From contig CAKAKS010000297.1 in the NCBI GenBank assembly GCA_916700875.1, forward strand, positions 47,501-111,500: DNA of 64,000 nt, written 5' to 3'. This DNA comes from Sebastes aleutianus (taxonomy: Eukaryota; Chordata; Actinopteri; Perciformes; Sebastidae). The position numbers and the translations under genes were made by a program. Positions 11,480 to 21,608 of this stretch are shown piece by piece. Within the stretch, counting starts at the first letter, position 1; each line of letters begins with the position of its first letter. The notes under the pieces are model-generated. The model had not been told where the DNA came from. It saw only the letters and a list, made by a program, of their open reading frames with translations, and made no database searches.

Positions 11480-11760
11480 ACTGATGCGTTGTCAGACCCC
11501 TCGCTGTCACTCTTTATGGTCGCAGTAAACACGTTGATGTTGTGAATTACACAGAAACACTTGCTTAGGTTCAGGCAATAAATCCACTATAGTTAGGTTT
11601 AGGAAAAACGACATGATTAAGCTTAAAACTACAATGTTTTTAAAGTGAAAATGACGCTGAACGAACAGCTGATTGTAACGTGACGCACGGGACATGAACA
11701 GCAGTCTCCTGGATAAAAGTCTTGGTTTTGTTGGACCCATCCACCCTCCCCCCTCCCACC
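11480..11760 (+). repeat. Family A dispersed repeat, '+' copy
   Basis: It contains GATGCGTTGTCAGACC, TAGTTAGGTTTAGGAAAAAC, CAGCTGATTGTAACGTGACG, GGGACATGAACAGCAGTCTC and TTGTTGGACCCATCCACCCT. The inverse copy at 18.8-19.1 kb shows the same order reversed. Confidence 0.7.
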
Positions 11761-12049
11761 TGCCCGGTGTGTCTTTTTGCTCTTAAAGCTACGTCACCAA
11801 ACTCTCTCAGAGCATTTAATATTGATGCTGATGGGTTACCGATGCTGAATTGTGCCGTGTGCGTTGGTGTTTGATGCCCAGGGAATGTGAACGGACTGAA
11901 AACGCCGCCCGTTTCATCTTTTTATCCAAGGTCCTTGGGATGTTGCGTTCCTGACCCACCAACCGTTACTAAGCAACCAAAGCCTGCACCCTGCAATGAT
12001 GAAGATGATGAAGTTGCGATAAAAACTAAACTCAGTCAAAACAAAGATA

Positions 12050-12420
12050 AATGGATTTCCAGCACCGTCAAACACCGGACTTTTGACCAAGAGACCACCG
12101 TTCAAAAATGTTTTGTTTTGTGAGTGACGTTAGTGACGTTGGTCACATGACGATCGTGTTTTTAATTGATGTTTGTGACGTGTTTTCCGTAGTTGTTTCT
12201 GTACGTGTTTTACTTAGTTTACGTACTTAATTTAAGTCCAACCATGATATTTTCTCTCACCCTGACAAATTAGTTTTCTTGCCTGAACCTAACTGAGGAC
12301 GTTAGCGTGGTGGCGTACAAATGATGTGCAAGAAGGCTAAAATGCGTACTCATGACACGCTGAGTGTCCGTGTAATGTCGTGCTATCTGTACGCCGTCCT
12401 GTGAGACCGGGTTATCTATA
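12050..12420 (-). repeat. Family A dispersed repeat, '-' copy
   Basis: The order is ACTTTTGACCAAGAGACC, GTGAGTGACGTTAGTGACGT, GACGTGTTTTCCGTAGTTGT, TTTACTTAGTTTACGTACTT, GCCTGAACCTAACTGAGGAC, GGCGTACAAATGATGTGC, CTCATGACACGCTGAGTGTC and the terminus TGTGAGACCGGGTT. It is one of the clearest copies for defining the '-' half. Confidence 0.75.
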
Positions 12421-12559
12421 TATTTACCGTAAGACTGATATTTACGAAAGAAAGAAAAGATATCTGCCAGCTGTGATTGGTTGTTCCTCGTCACGACATG
12501 CAATGCGCGCTGCAGCGTTCCAAAATATGAACTATTAAAACGCAGCATGTGAACGGCCC

Positions 12560-12705
12560 GTAAGTCTAGTTTATTTGTACAGCAGCGTTCAGGCAGTCTG
12601 AAGTGCATTCGAACATTTAAAACACAATAAAATCAGTTAAAATAGAATAAAATGAGATACATAAAATAAGATAAAATAAAATACAAAAAGACAAAAAAAT
12701 GGACC
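12560..12705. mobile_element. Retroelement tail fragment (TTTATTTGTACAGC type)
   Basis: TAGTTTATTTGTACAGCAGC is followed by a phrase close to 'cagtctgaagtgca' and then an A-rich stretch with repeated AATAAAAT/AAGATAAAAT. Teleost LINE/SINE 3' tails commonly begin with TTTATTTGTA(C/T)AGCAC. There is no coding portion. Confidence 0.45.
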
Positions 12706-12949
12706 TGAAATCCAGTTTTAGTGTAGGTACAGAGCAGTAATGTGTCAACCTAAATATAATAAAGGCAGTAATGAATTACAGTGAAGTGTCATGTTAAATA
12801 ATATTATAATTCAAGTTCTTCATCACACATTGAATGAATTGCGTAACTTTGAGGCCACCGTTCTTATTCTACTTTGTAATTTGTCATTCCTGAGAAAAGA
12901 AGAAGTAAACTGGGCACCAGAGGAATTATCTTCATCACTTCTTTGAGAG

Positions 12950-13440
12950 AGAATAAGTCTTCAAGGGGTCAATAATGGACAAAACGAGCTGGTAAGATGG
13001 ACATTTTTAGCAGCACAGAGCTAACAAGCAGCTCAGGGAATACTGAGAGGGAGAAAGAAAATCAACATTTTGATTTACAAAATGCTGCTCTTGGACAAGA
13101 TGAAGCCATTATGTGAGCTGGATGAGTGTGTGTATGCGTGGAGGACGAGGAGGAGGAGGAGGAGGGTGGCAGGGGTTAAGGTCGAAGCAGGAAGAGTGTC
13201 GATATCACAGCAGCAATTACTGCTTTATAAATGGGCCCGGTGTCGCTGTGAATGAGCAGCTCCATCAATCTGTCCTGACAGCGCGCTCCTTAGCCCGTCA
13301 CTCCCGCTCCTGCCCGCAATCTGTAGATTTCAACTTAGCCCAGAAATTGATAATCCGATTGAGGCGTAACCTGGTTAGCTGCTGAATGTGCTGGAGGAGG
13401 AGGAGGAGGAGGAGGAGGCTGCAGCAGACTGCCGGCTCAG
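12950..13440. other. Candidate conserved non-coding block with GGA tracts
   Basis: Single-copy DNA at 13170-13390 (CAGCAATTACTGCTTTATAA, CAGCTCCATCAATCTGTCCT, GAAATTGATAATCCGATTGA) is bounded by GGA triplet tracts at about 13140-13166 and 13393-13419. The density of TAAT/ATTA and CAATCTG motifs and the lack of a consistent frame suggest regulatory DNA. Confidence 0.35.
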
Positions 13441-13639
13441 CTCAAACACATCCAGCCAGCACAACACAAACACAGTCCTGCTTATACCGGTGAAATGGCT
13501 TTAACGTCTGTGGAGATGATTAATGTCATGAATGGAGGTTTTAACTCTTTAAGATACACTTTCTCCCTTTTTTGGTCCTCTTAAATAGCAGCAGAAGAAC
13601 TTTGACAGTGGAACAAACAGCGGACTTTCAACCAGGCAG

Positions 13640-14000
13640 GCTGGTCTCACCGTTCGTAGCTCTACCTACGAAAAGTAATGCACTCTAATTTGTATATATC
13701 CCACGAAATCCATTCATATGTAAAACAAACATAGGCCCCATAGGGAGGTCAGGGTGGATGGGTGGATCAAAAAACACCAGACTTTTACCAGGAGACGGCA
13801 TTCGTTTCCCGTGTAAAACCAGATGATTCATGTGTTATTTTAAACAAATCCACCATATTTCCTCAACCTAACTAAGTAGTTTTGTTGGCTCAACCTAACC
13901 AAGTTGTTTCCTGTGAAGACGGAAGTTAATTTCTAAAAGACAGTATACATGTAACGAGTGTAAACTGACACGAGCTGCTGGACATTTGTAGGAAAACAAA
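13640..14000 (-). repeat. Family A dispersed repeat, '-' copy
   Basis: It starts CTGGTCTCACCGTTCGTAGC, then AAAGTAATGCACTCTAATTT, GGTGGATGGGTGGATC, ACTTTTACCAGGAGACGGC, CCTCAACCTAACTAAGTAGT and GACATTTGTAGGAAAACAAA. This is the reverse order of the '+' copies at 8.6-8.9 and 10.1-10.3 kb, so together they fix one terminus of the family. Confidence 0.75.
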
Positions 14001-14029
14001 AAAGGAGGAATAACTTTTTCGTAAGAAAT

Positions 14030-14345
14030 CATAGCTGTTCGTGTCCTATTGTGAAACCTAAAAGTAAACTTTACACTTGTTACCTAACGTTAGGCTTGTT
14101 GCATATCGTTACATGAGAAAGTTCGCTAAGGGCGGTTGCTATTTATTTACTCTATAATGTTGTTACGTTATTATTTGAACACAAATCATGATCTTTTTTC
14201 TAAACGTAACAAAGAAGTTTTGTTTCCTAAACCGAACCAATCGTTTCACAACGTTAACCACGTGACATTGTAACCACATATTTGTAATATGGTCAACACA
14301 AATGTAATCCAGTTGTATGGGAACATCATTTTTAGGAGACCAGTC
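14030..14345 (-). repeat. Family A-related diverged segment
   Basis: It contains GTTACCTAACGTTAGGCTTG, CATGATCTTTTTTCTAAACG, GTTTCCTAAACCGAACCAAT, CGTTAACCACGTGACATTGT and GGGAACATCATTTTTAGGAGACC. It shares the ordered phrase set with 601-905 and is more decayed than most copies. Confidence 0.5.
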
Positions 14346-14774
14346 TGTCCTCCCTGAGAAGCAGAGGAGAAGGTAGCGTGACGTTGGTATAGTTGGGGGC
14401 GGAGTGGATTGATTGGTATTCAGAGTGTCTGACTTTCACACCAGAGATGTAGATTTTATCCGATCTTCAGTCACTATTGACATACTGTATATCTTCTTCT
14501 TAAACTGTTCGTATTAATCATGTTGTAACCATATCTGATAATGCTCGGTGGATTGTTTCAGAGTCCGATGACCTAAGTTGTCATTTAGGCTGCAGACTTG
14601 TTGCTTTGGTCAAGACAAGTGAGACAAATAAAATGTCAGACAATTAGTTTTTGTGAAAAGTCTTGTGGGACGTCTTTCTTCCAGCTCATCAACAGAATCA
14701 TGGTGTTTAAAGCAGACGATAAATATTGAAGTCATGTTTGGGACTGTATGCGAGGTATAACGATTTAGGCATGA

Positions 14775-14795
14775 ACACACACACACACACACACA
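14775..14795. repeat. (AC)n microsatellite
   Basis: Ten AC units. Confidence 0.9.
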
Positions 14796-14859
14796 GAGTG
14801 AGATAAGTGCTCATTGTGCGCTCAGAGCTGAATGGGATCGGGCCGAGCCTCTATAGTTC

Positions 14860-15015
14860 AGTATTGATCCTCAGCTCTCTCATCCTAAACTGAATGAATG
14901 GAGCTTCAGGGATTAACAGCCAATGGGATTGCTGGGTAATTGAGTCTTTAAAAAACACACATGAAGACCCCCGAGGTGAAATCACTTTCAGACCGCCGAG
15001 CTGCTGCCGAATTAC
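14860..15015. other. Candidate conserved non-coding segment
   Basis: It contains GGGATTAACAGCCAATGGGA, TTGCTGGGTAATTGAGTC and GCTGCCGAATTACACCG in single-copy surroundings. No coding frame. Confidence 0.25.
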
Positions 15016-15180
15016 ACCGTTTCAGAGTGTGTGTGGTCATACAGATGTGTGTGTGTAACTGTTCTTTTATGCAACAGTTCGTCTCATCGGTCAACAGCGA
15101 ACCGGCTCAGATGACTCTTTTTGGTTTTGCTGCACATTTCCTATCTGGTTCAATCTCACGTTTACATGCATCCATTATTC

Positions 15181-15495
15181 TGCTTTTTACCCTTATTTAA
15201 GAAAAGAAAATATTCCTACTAATCTGTTGACATGGTTGATGGAAATGAATATTCCCCTAATGTTCCTGTTCACATGCAGCTGTTCATACTCTGATCAACG
15301 TAACCTCCCTCTTTCATTCCTTCAACCACCTTCTTGAAAACGTCGGCGTTGTGATATTTGTCCATATCCAGAAACCTGTTGATATCCAAGTCTTTCATAA
15401 TGTTTAAAAGCCGGTGTGTTTCTCCTTCTTTTCTTTCGGGTATGGATCTCTGCAAACTGTCAGTTAGTTGGTTTGTGTTCCGTAAAAACCCCAAT
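15181..15495 (-). pseudogene. Myb/SANT-like domain fragment of a Harbinger-type element
   Basis: The bottom strand from about 15494 to 15284 reads a 70-residue stop-free stretch containing SIPERKEGETHRLLNIMKDL and then KYHNADVFKKVVEGMKEGGY. The pattern of a hydrophobic helix, L/I-D spacing, 'R/H-N-A-x-V/I-F-x-x-V' and '-M-x-x-x-G-Y' is that of Myb/SANT-like DNA-binding proteins encoded by PIF/Harbinger transposons and their domesticated relatives. After GGY the expected RT-x-x-QCR-x-K segment is missing and the frame ends soon after, so the copy is broken. The adjoining phrase TTCCCCTAATGTTCCTGTTC is repeat-like. The domain family is inferred from pattern only. Confidence 0.4.
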
Positions 15496-15689
15496 TGAGA
15501 TGTATATATAAATGTCCAAAGAATGCTCCTGAAACGTGAATAATATCAGCGTATCCTACATGTCTTCATCAGAAAATGTTCCATTTAGAATAAGATCTAA
15601 TTCAGATTATCCAAAGAGAAGATGCTGTTTCAACATCTCATCATACAGTTCGTTACGCTGTTCAGAAGATATCTTACCGCAAAAGTTAT

Positions 15690-15905
15690 TCCTCCGTTTT
15701 TGTTTGTTTTCCTACAAATGTCCAGCAACACGTGTCGTTACATGCATACAGTCTTTTCAAAATAAACTTCCGTCTTCACAGGAAACAACTTGGTTAGGTT
15801 TAGGCAACAAAACGACTTAGTTAAGTTTAGGAGAAGATGGTGGTTGAAATAACTCAGGAAGTGGCGTTACTTAAGTATGTAAGTTACAATACAAAAAAAA
15901 TCAAC
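15690..15905 (+). repeat. Family A dispersed repeat, '+' copy, interrupted at its 3' side
   Basis: It contains TTCCTACAAATGTCCAGCAA, CACGTGTCGTTACATGCATA, CAAAATAAACTTCCGTCTTC, GTTAGGTTTAGGCAACAAAA and ATCAACGTTGACTTCTG. The expected continuation (the GGACACGAAC...GGTCTCCTGG half) is replaced at 15917 by the unrelated segment that follows. Confidence 0.7.
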
Positions 15906-16375
15906 GTTGACTTCTGCCCGACTGACATTATTGTCTTTTAGAGGCTGTAGCGGGCAAAGTCTTAATGCTGAAGACTTAAGGAATGTAATGATACCAACCT
16001 TATCATGCATGTCAGGAAGGAGGCAAATTAACGCTCCAAAGTTAGGATACATTTTGGCGAGGGAAAAGCTGAACACAAGTATTCGCCATCCAATCGCCGA
16101 AAAATGCAATTCTTGCAGAAATCTCCAAATGTTAAAACGTTTTTGATCCCAAATCACAGCATGTCTTTTTCTATGGTGTTCCTCAAGGTCTTTTTGTCTT
16201 AATGTGGTATTCTGGAGGGATTATTGATCATTTCTATCAATTCTCCAGTGGTAAAAAAATGGTTAAATTTAGCACCAAATCTGTGGAACAAATGGTATCA
16301 ACCCAAAAATTGCTGTAACAACTTATGAATTCATGTTTATTTCTGATTTATGACTCTAACAACTTGACACACAGC
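15906..16375. repeat. Unclassified repeat-like segment
   Basis: The sequence (for example ACCAACCTTATCATGCATGT, GCCATCCAATCGCCGAAAAA, TGGTGTTCCTCAAGGTCTTT, TTGATCATTTCTATCAATTC) looks like a well-preserved fish interspersed repeat and directly interrupts a family A copy. Both strands have stop-free stretches of 80-96 codons over the same bases, without recognisable domains. I cannot name the class. Confidence 0.35.
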
Positions 16376-16439
16376 GCTAAGCTGCATCTCAAATTAATCT
16401 TCAGGTTCTCAGCTTTCTTCCCACTTCTATGTGACGTCT

Positions 16440-17115
16440 ACTGCTGACCTGCTGTCTCCCCCTGAAAGAGATGAAAACAGGTCTATGTGGGTCACTCTGC
16501 ATTGTGCTACCTGCTGCGATAGTAGTGATTATTTTCTGTGATTCACTGATGAAAGTAATGAATAATGAAAATGTCAGCAGCGGCCGTCAGTGTAACATTA
16601 AGCTCCGTCATATCCCTCCCATTATCAGGGCTCTGTTTCTCCTAACCCAGATGAACCCGTCCTGCTCTAAATGAACCGCACTGAATGGACGAACACACCA
16701 GAGTTCATTAAACCCCACCGTACAGGTGAGGTGCGAACGCCGCCGAAAACTCAATACAAAATGTCCCAGCATGCTCCATTCTGACCTCCTGGACGCTGCG
16801 AGCGGAGTGTCTGTTCTCTGGCATCCATGAAGTGAATTAACAGCAACAGTCAGCCAGCAGCTGCTTCTCTCACTCCGCCACTGAAACATTATGAATATCC
16901 ATCTATACATATGTATGCCGACAGATTACCACCTCTGCAACCCTCCAGATGCCGCCGCTGCTGCACGCCGTAATGACATGCAACACGATCGGCTGTGTAT
17001 ATTTGTCTTAGCGGCGCATCGGGGCCTCCGTACACGGGCTTGTTCTGCATCCCATTACATCGCTGCCGTGCAGAACATGCATCACCTGACTGACAGTATA
17101 TGAGGAGTCAGCCTC
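16440..17115. other. Candidate conserved non-coding block
   Basis: Repeat-free DNA with motif-rich phrases such as CGTCATATCCCTCCCATTAT, GAGTTCATTAAACCCCACC, AGTGAATTAACAGCAACAG, GAAACATTATGAATATCC and GGACACAATTAGCATCC. Stop-free stretches occur on both strands but lack protein-like character. Confidence 0.35.
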
Positions 17116-17204
17116 TGCAGCCAGGACACAATTAGCATCCAGCTGAGCCACAGGATGCTAACTGCTGGCTCCAACACAAATATGCCTTTACAGAGAGATC
17201 ACTG

Positions 17205-17237
17205 AGGAGGAGGAGGAGGAGGAGGAGGAGGAGGAAG
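17205..17237. repeat. (GGA)n microsatellite
   Basis: About eleven GAG/GGA triplets. Confidence 0.85.
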
Positions 17238-17369
17238 GCATGGTCTCCGAAACACAACTCTGTCAGATTGATTCACTGGAGGAGGAATTCCATACATACC
17301 ATTAAAACAAATGCCATCTGTTTGTCTGTCTTTGCACAAAAAATGATTATTTCTCTGCATCCAGTTTCG

Positions 17370-17422
17370 CCTAGCTTAGCACAAACACTGGAAGCGGGGG
17401 GAAACTGCTAGCCTAGCTCCAT
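17370..17422 (+). repeat. Short dispersed repeat with AGCTTAGCACAAA core
   Basis: TAGCTTAGCACAAACACTGG followed by AAGCGGGGGGAAACTGCTAG. The same core is at 28271-28300 and, inverted, at 52356-52405. I know this phrase as common in fish genomes, but not its class. Confidence 0.55.
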
Positions 17423-18009
17423 CGAACTTCCACAACAACAGAGTTGCCTCAAAAGCTACACACTCATGAGGTTCATTTTGGCAAAGTGATTATATTTTGG
17501 ATATGTGGACTTTGTTAGAAAGTAAAAACATGTTTCAGAATATTGGGACATGTTTTAAAAGTGGAGACGGTTTTTGAAAACGTTTGTTAGAGATATTTTT
17601 TGGAACATGTTTTATAAATAAAAATACTTTTTGTCCAGTTCGTCAAAGGGCCGTTTTGCTGTTTTTTCTTGTACAAAAAGTTTATCTGGCTTTCATTGAA
17701 CTGTGCTGTGCCAAGCTGTGATCACATGTTTTCGTCTCAGCAGGTCGGTCTCCTCCCTTTAAACCAAAGCCACGTCACTGCTCGGACTGGCTCAACAGAT
17801 ATGAGGCTGTTCTGATGTTCAGATGCTGTTTTTAAAACTCTCTCTGTGTCTTAGTTCTGTAACTTCTAACTGAATCTCTGTGGTTTGGACTTTAGTTTCA
17901 CATTAAAAGTTTTCTAATATTGTGAAGCAGCTGTAGGAAAGAAAATAGCAGAACTTTTTCCAAGAAAAACAGGTCTACACAACAAGATATGGACATGTTT
18001 GGTGCTGTT
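17423..18009. other. No gene seen
   Basis: AT-rich single-copy-looking DNA with several GGACATGTTT/AACATGTTT phrases between 17500 and 17620. No coding signal. Confidence 0.4.
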
Positions 18010-18194
18010 TGGTCACTGGATCAGTTCTACCAGCCCGTTCTCATTCCCAGGGCACCATACACCGACGCCACAAGGCACCCTTTATCGCCGGTAGGAGATG
18101 CACCAGACTTTCCATTAACTACGATGTAAACCCATCCACAGCAACAGTAAATGCTGTGATGACGTAGTTTAAAGAGCGAAAAGACACTTTTAAC
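18010..18194 (-). repeat. Family A dispersed repeat, left part of a split '-' copy
   Basis: It contains CCCGTTCTCATTCCCAGGGC, CCGACGCCACAAGGCACCC, TTAACTACGATGTAAACCCA and GTGATGACGTAGTTTAAAGA. It matches 31340-31430 and 20085-20170 and continues at 18795 after an inserted TIR element. Confidence 0.65.
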
Positions 18195-18794
18195 GCTTCG
18201 TCCACACTGGGAACATCAGGAGCGCATGGCGGCGGCTGCGTGATTCACGCGTCGGGTGTTGTCTGCTGCTGCGTGTCAGCTCTTTCTTTCTACATAGAGT
18301 TTACCTTTCATAATGGCCATTTCACTTCATTATAAATATCATTTATATTTATTTTAGACAGAGAAAGGTTAAGAAACGTGTGGTAATTTGTAAATAATAG
18401 TAATAATCCACAATTAAAACCCCGTACTATATTCATTCATGGAGCCGTGCAAGTCACTGCATGTTCTATAACACTGTCCGGCACATATTTCAGAATAAAA
18501 GCCTTGTGTTAACAAATGGAGGAATTCTGTCCACGCTTTTATTTTAAAATGAAAGCAGGAAGTATTGATTTAAAAACAAATCTTTACTTTTTTCATGTCC
18601 GTAACATTTTCTACAGATAGAGACATTGAAACTGTAGTAATGTTGCTGATATGATGTTAATATAGAGTCAATAGATCACTTTCACTGTCCACCGTGTCTC
18701 ACGCGGTCAGGCTGGCTGCTCTAACCTGTTAACATAAAAAACAACAGGTAACGCAGCCGCCACGCGCTGCTGACGTTCCCAGTGTGGACGAGGC
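18195..18794. mobile_element. 600-bp non-autonomous TIR element with TTAA flanks
   Basis: The left end reads GCTTCGTCCACACTGGGAAC, then ATCAGGAGCGCATGGCGGC. The right end, reverse-complemented, reads GCCTCGTCCACACTGGGAAC, then GTCAGCAGCGCGTGGCGGC. The two arms agree at all but about four of the first 39 positions and continue to about 46 bp. TTAA stands next to both ends (18190-18193, one extra C before the left arm, and 18795-18798). There is no coding capacity. TTAA target sites are used by piggyBac and Kolobok transposases; the internal sequence does not decide between them. Confidence 0.75.
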
Positions 18795-19085
18795 TTAAGG
18801 GCGGGAAGGAGGGCAGGTGGATGGGTCCAACAAACACAGGGCTTTCATCCAGGGGACCGTGTCCGTGTGTCACGTTACAATCAGCTGTTCGTTCGTGTCC
18901 CGTGTTCACAACGTTCAGTCACATCTTCACTGTGCAAACAGTAGTTTTAAGCCCTACCATGTAGTTTTTCCTAAACCTACCTATAGTGGTTTTGTTGCCT
19001 GATCCTAAAGTGACGCCAACGTGCTTTGACAAAGCGGCGATATGTGACGCGTTGGGATGAGAACATGTTGGGTTTGAATATTGCG
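18795..19085 (-). repeat. Family A dispersed repeat, right part of a split '-' copy
   Basis: The order is GGTGGATGGGTCCAACAAAC, GGCTTTCATCCAGGGGACCG, ACGTTACAATCAGCTGTTCG, CCTAAACCTACCTATAGTGG, AAGTGACGCCAACGTGCTTT, GCGTTGGGATGAGAACATGT. It ends with the terminus GAGAACATGTTGG. Confidence 0.75.
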
Positions 19086-19452
19086 GGGAGGTTTGGTACG
19101 AGCAGAAACAGCCCTCGGTGAGATGTGAGACGACAGACTCTTACTGTGGTTCGTATGAACTAGTAGAACATGATTACGGTTATATCCTCCTCATTCATAT
19201 CGTTTATTCAGCCCAGTTTGAGTCCAACAGATATTCAGTTTATTACAAAAAAGATCTCCACACGGAAGCTGAAACAGTTGATCATCAACATGATGAGTTG
19301 AATTATTCTGTCCTTTTTCTTTCTTCTTCTGTGGTCCTGTCTTCCTCCTGCCATGAAGAAACACAGCTGCAAAAACAATAAAAGTTTCAGCAAACACTGA
19401 TTCATGATACACATCAGATCCCAACATAACAGCAGCCCTACGGGGCCACACA

Positions 19453-19453
<1 letters not shown>

Positions 19454-19500
<47 letters not shown>
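19454..19500. repeat. (AC)n microsatellite
   Basis: Uninterrupted AC tract of 47 bp. Confidence 0.95.
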
Positions 19501-19501
<1 letters not shown>

Positions 19502-19504
19502 CGA

Positions 19505-19830
19505 GAGTGTGGAGACATTATGGAGACAGAGGAACCCAGCTGGTCCTCCTGCCGTCTGCAGAGAGGACGAGCGGGGGAAAACAGACGGCCGGCGAGCAGC
19601 GGGGGAAACGGAGGGAGACACCCTCCGGTGGAGCGGCCATCACCGCGCCTCCGTCCCACCTTCACCTCGCCCGTGTGTTCCCATCGCCGTGGCGGTGACG
19701 GCGGAGGCTCGGGGGCCGCCGGCTGACGACCGGTGGGAGGATTAATCGCCGTCGGATGGCGAGGCATCTGCTGCTCGCTCGCCACCAACTGCTGCTGAAA
19801 CATGATTAAATGGCCTCTTCCAGCTAACAT
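19505..19830. other. CpG-rich segment, possible regulatory island
   Basis: Dense in CG dinucleotides (GACGGCCGGCGAGCAGCGGG, GGCGGTGACGGCGGAGGCTC, CGTCGGATGGCGAGGCATCT) and ending in CATGATTAAATGGCC. Three forward frames and one reverse frame are open simultaneously through GC bias. None has a recognised domain. Confidence 0.3.
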
Positions 19831-20080
19831 GTGGAGCCGCCATGGCTGCCTGCCTGTCTGTCTGACCGACTGTCTCGCTCTCTCTCTCTCACTGCCTTAA
19901 GAACTGTCTCACTGTCCTTTTTTCTTTCTTACTTCCACTTTGTTAAACTGCATGTCTCCTTGTCTGTCTCGCTGCCTCTCTGCGGTACTTCCTGTTTCAC
20001 CTGTCTGTCTTTCTGTTGTATGTCCTTACTGTCTCAGGGACTCTTACCGTCTACTGTACTTACTACGACGTTTTGTGATG
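19831..20080. other. Pyrimidine-rich stretch; no gene seen
   Basis: Many CTGTCT/CTCTCT phrases on the top strand. Open frames here are composition artefacts. Confidence 0.4.
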
Positions 20081-20084
20081 ACCC

Positions 20085-20480
20085 TCGACGTCAGATACCG
20101 ACGCACAAGGCACCCATTAGCGTCTGCCCAACGCTCAGACCAACTCTGGAAGTCAGGTGACGTAAAATAAAGAGCAACAAAGTTCACGTAGGGAGGAGGA
20201 CGGGAGGAGGACGGGAGGAGGACGGGTCAAACAAACAGGACTTTCATCCAACAAACACAAGGTTTTCATCCCGGAGACCGCTGTTTGTGTCCCGTGTTAC
20301 AACGTTCAGTCTCATTTGTTTCTCATTGTTATTCCCTAAACCATAACTAAGTGTTTTTGTTTATTTCACAACATTAAGGACGTGTTGACCGCGACCAGAA
20401 GAGTGACACTGAGGGGTTTGACAAAGCGTCAGTATGTGAGGAGTTGGGATGGGAACGTGTTGGGAATCCTTAGTTGAATT
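20085..20480 (-). repeat. Family A '-' copy with internal small tandem expansions
   Basis: It contains CCGACGCACAAGGCACCC, GACGTAAAATAAAGAGC, GGAGACCGCTGTTTGTGTCC and GGTTTGACAAAGCGTCAG. It ends with TTGGGATGGGAACGTGTTGG. Inside it, GGAGGAGGACGG-type units occur about three times (20194-20226) and the phrase AACAAAC(A)...TTTCATCC is duplicated (20229-20270). Confidence 0.75.
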
Positions 20481-21414
20481 GTTCAGCGTTGAGTTTGTCA
20501 CTGAACTCATTTAGTTATAAATAAATATAAGTGCACGCGGTTGTCTTTTCTAAAGTCCTTCTGAATTCTCCTTCACATCATTCCTTGACCTCTTGACGTT
20601 TTCCATTGAGGTCCAGGAAAAGTGGTTCGGAAAAGACACATTTTTGACCACAGCCGACTTCTTTTATTACATAAACTACTTAACTTACGTCACATGCATA
20701 ACGTAAGTTGCGTTACTTAAGTTACTCAACAAACAATACTTATTTTGAACGCGTTGCTACTGTCCATCTTACTGTCTCTCAGCCCTGCAGCAGCTGCTGG
20801 TGTTTCACAGTAAAGTATGGTATAGTCATTTGATCAGAGCTGCCTGTCTGTCTCCCACCTGTCTCCTGACCTTCTTCTGTCCACTGTCCAACACAAAACA
20901 TCCCACTATCTTCCTATGTTCTGGTTTCTTATAGGCTGTTTACACAAGATGCATTTCATCAGTCGTCTGTCCCCAGAGCTTCTGAAACACATCTGCTTCA
21001 CCTCATACCGCTGACTGTGTAGAGACATGCTGCGTCATGCAGCTCAGGCCTCCAGCTCTGTCATCCAGCGGGCGCTGACAGGAGACTGAAGATGCTGCTA
21101 ACGTGCTGCTTTCACTGGTGCTACTGTTCTTTTGTCTCTCTCTCTCTCTACATGTTGGCTTGCTTTGTCTCTTTAATGCCTGCTTCTTCTTCTCTCTGTT
21201 TATCATCCAGTCTGGCCACCTGCATGTCTGTCTGCCTGCCAGCTGCTTTTAGAGCCCCCATGTTCTCTAAAACTCACTTTCAGTGGTCTTTAAATGCTGC
21301 ACTTCATTGAGTTTCAGAGCAGACGTTCTGTATTCTTGTGCACGATAAATCAAAATGGTGAACAACATGAAGAGCCCACATGCAGTCGGCATGCTTACAG
21401 GCCTAGTCAAATCA
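20481..21414. other. No gene seen; mixed fragments
   Basis: At 20640-20755, TAACTTACGTCACATGCATA and TAAGTTGCGTTACTTAAGTT look like decayed family A. The rest is pyrimidine-rich (CTGTCTGTCTCCC, TCTCTCTCTC) with no coding character. Confidence 0.35.
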
Positions 21415-21439
21415 TACATATGAAGAGGGGACTCTTGTG

Positions 21440-21608
21440 GCCATGTTGCACAAAAGAGGTGCACATTTTCTTGATTTCTGCGTGTCATTTGTACGCCGTT
21501 TCATCGACTGCAACATGAACGCATCCGTGTATAAATGCTACAGTAAGAGATAGTGACTTAGCATAAAGAGAGAGAAAGACCACTGACGGTGGATGGTTCC
21601 TACAAACA
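21440..21608 (-). repeat. Family A '-' copy, left flank of the 13-bp array
   Basis: GCGTGTCATTTGTACGCC, TGAACGCATCCGTGTATAAA, GCTACAGTAAGAGATAGTGA, GAGAGAAAGACCACTGACGG and TGGTTCCTACAAACACC follow the order seen at 47.7-47.9 and 57.9-58.0 kb. The phrase then runs directly into the tandem array. Confidence 0.75.
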
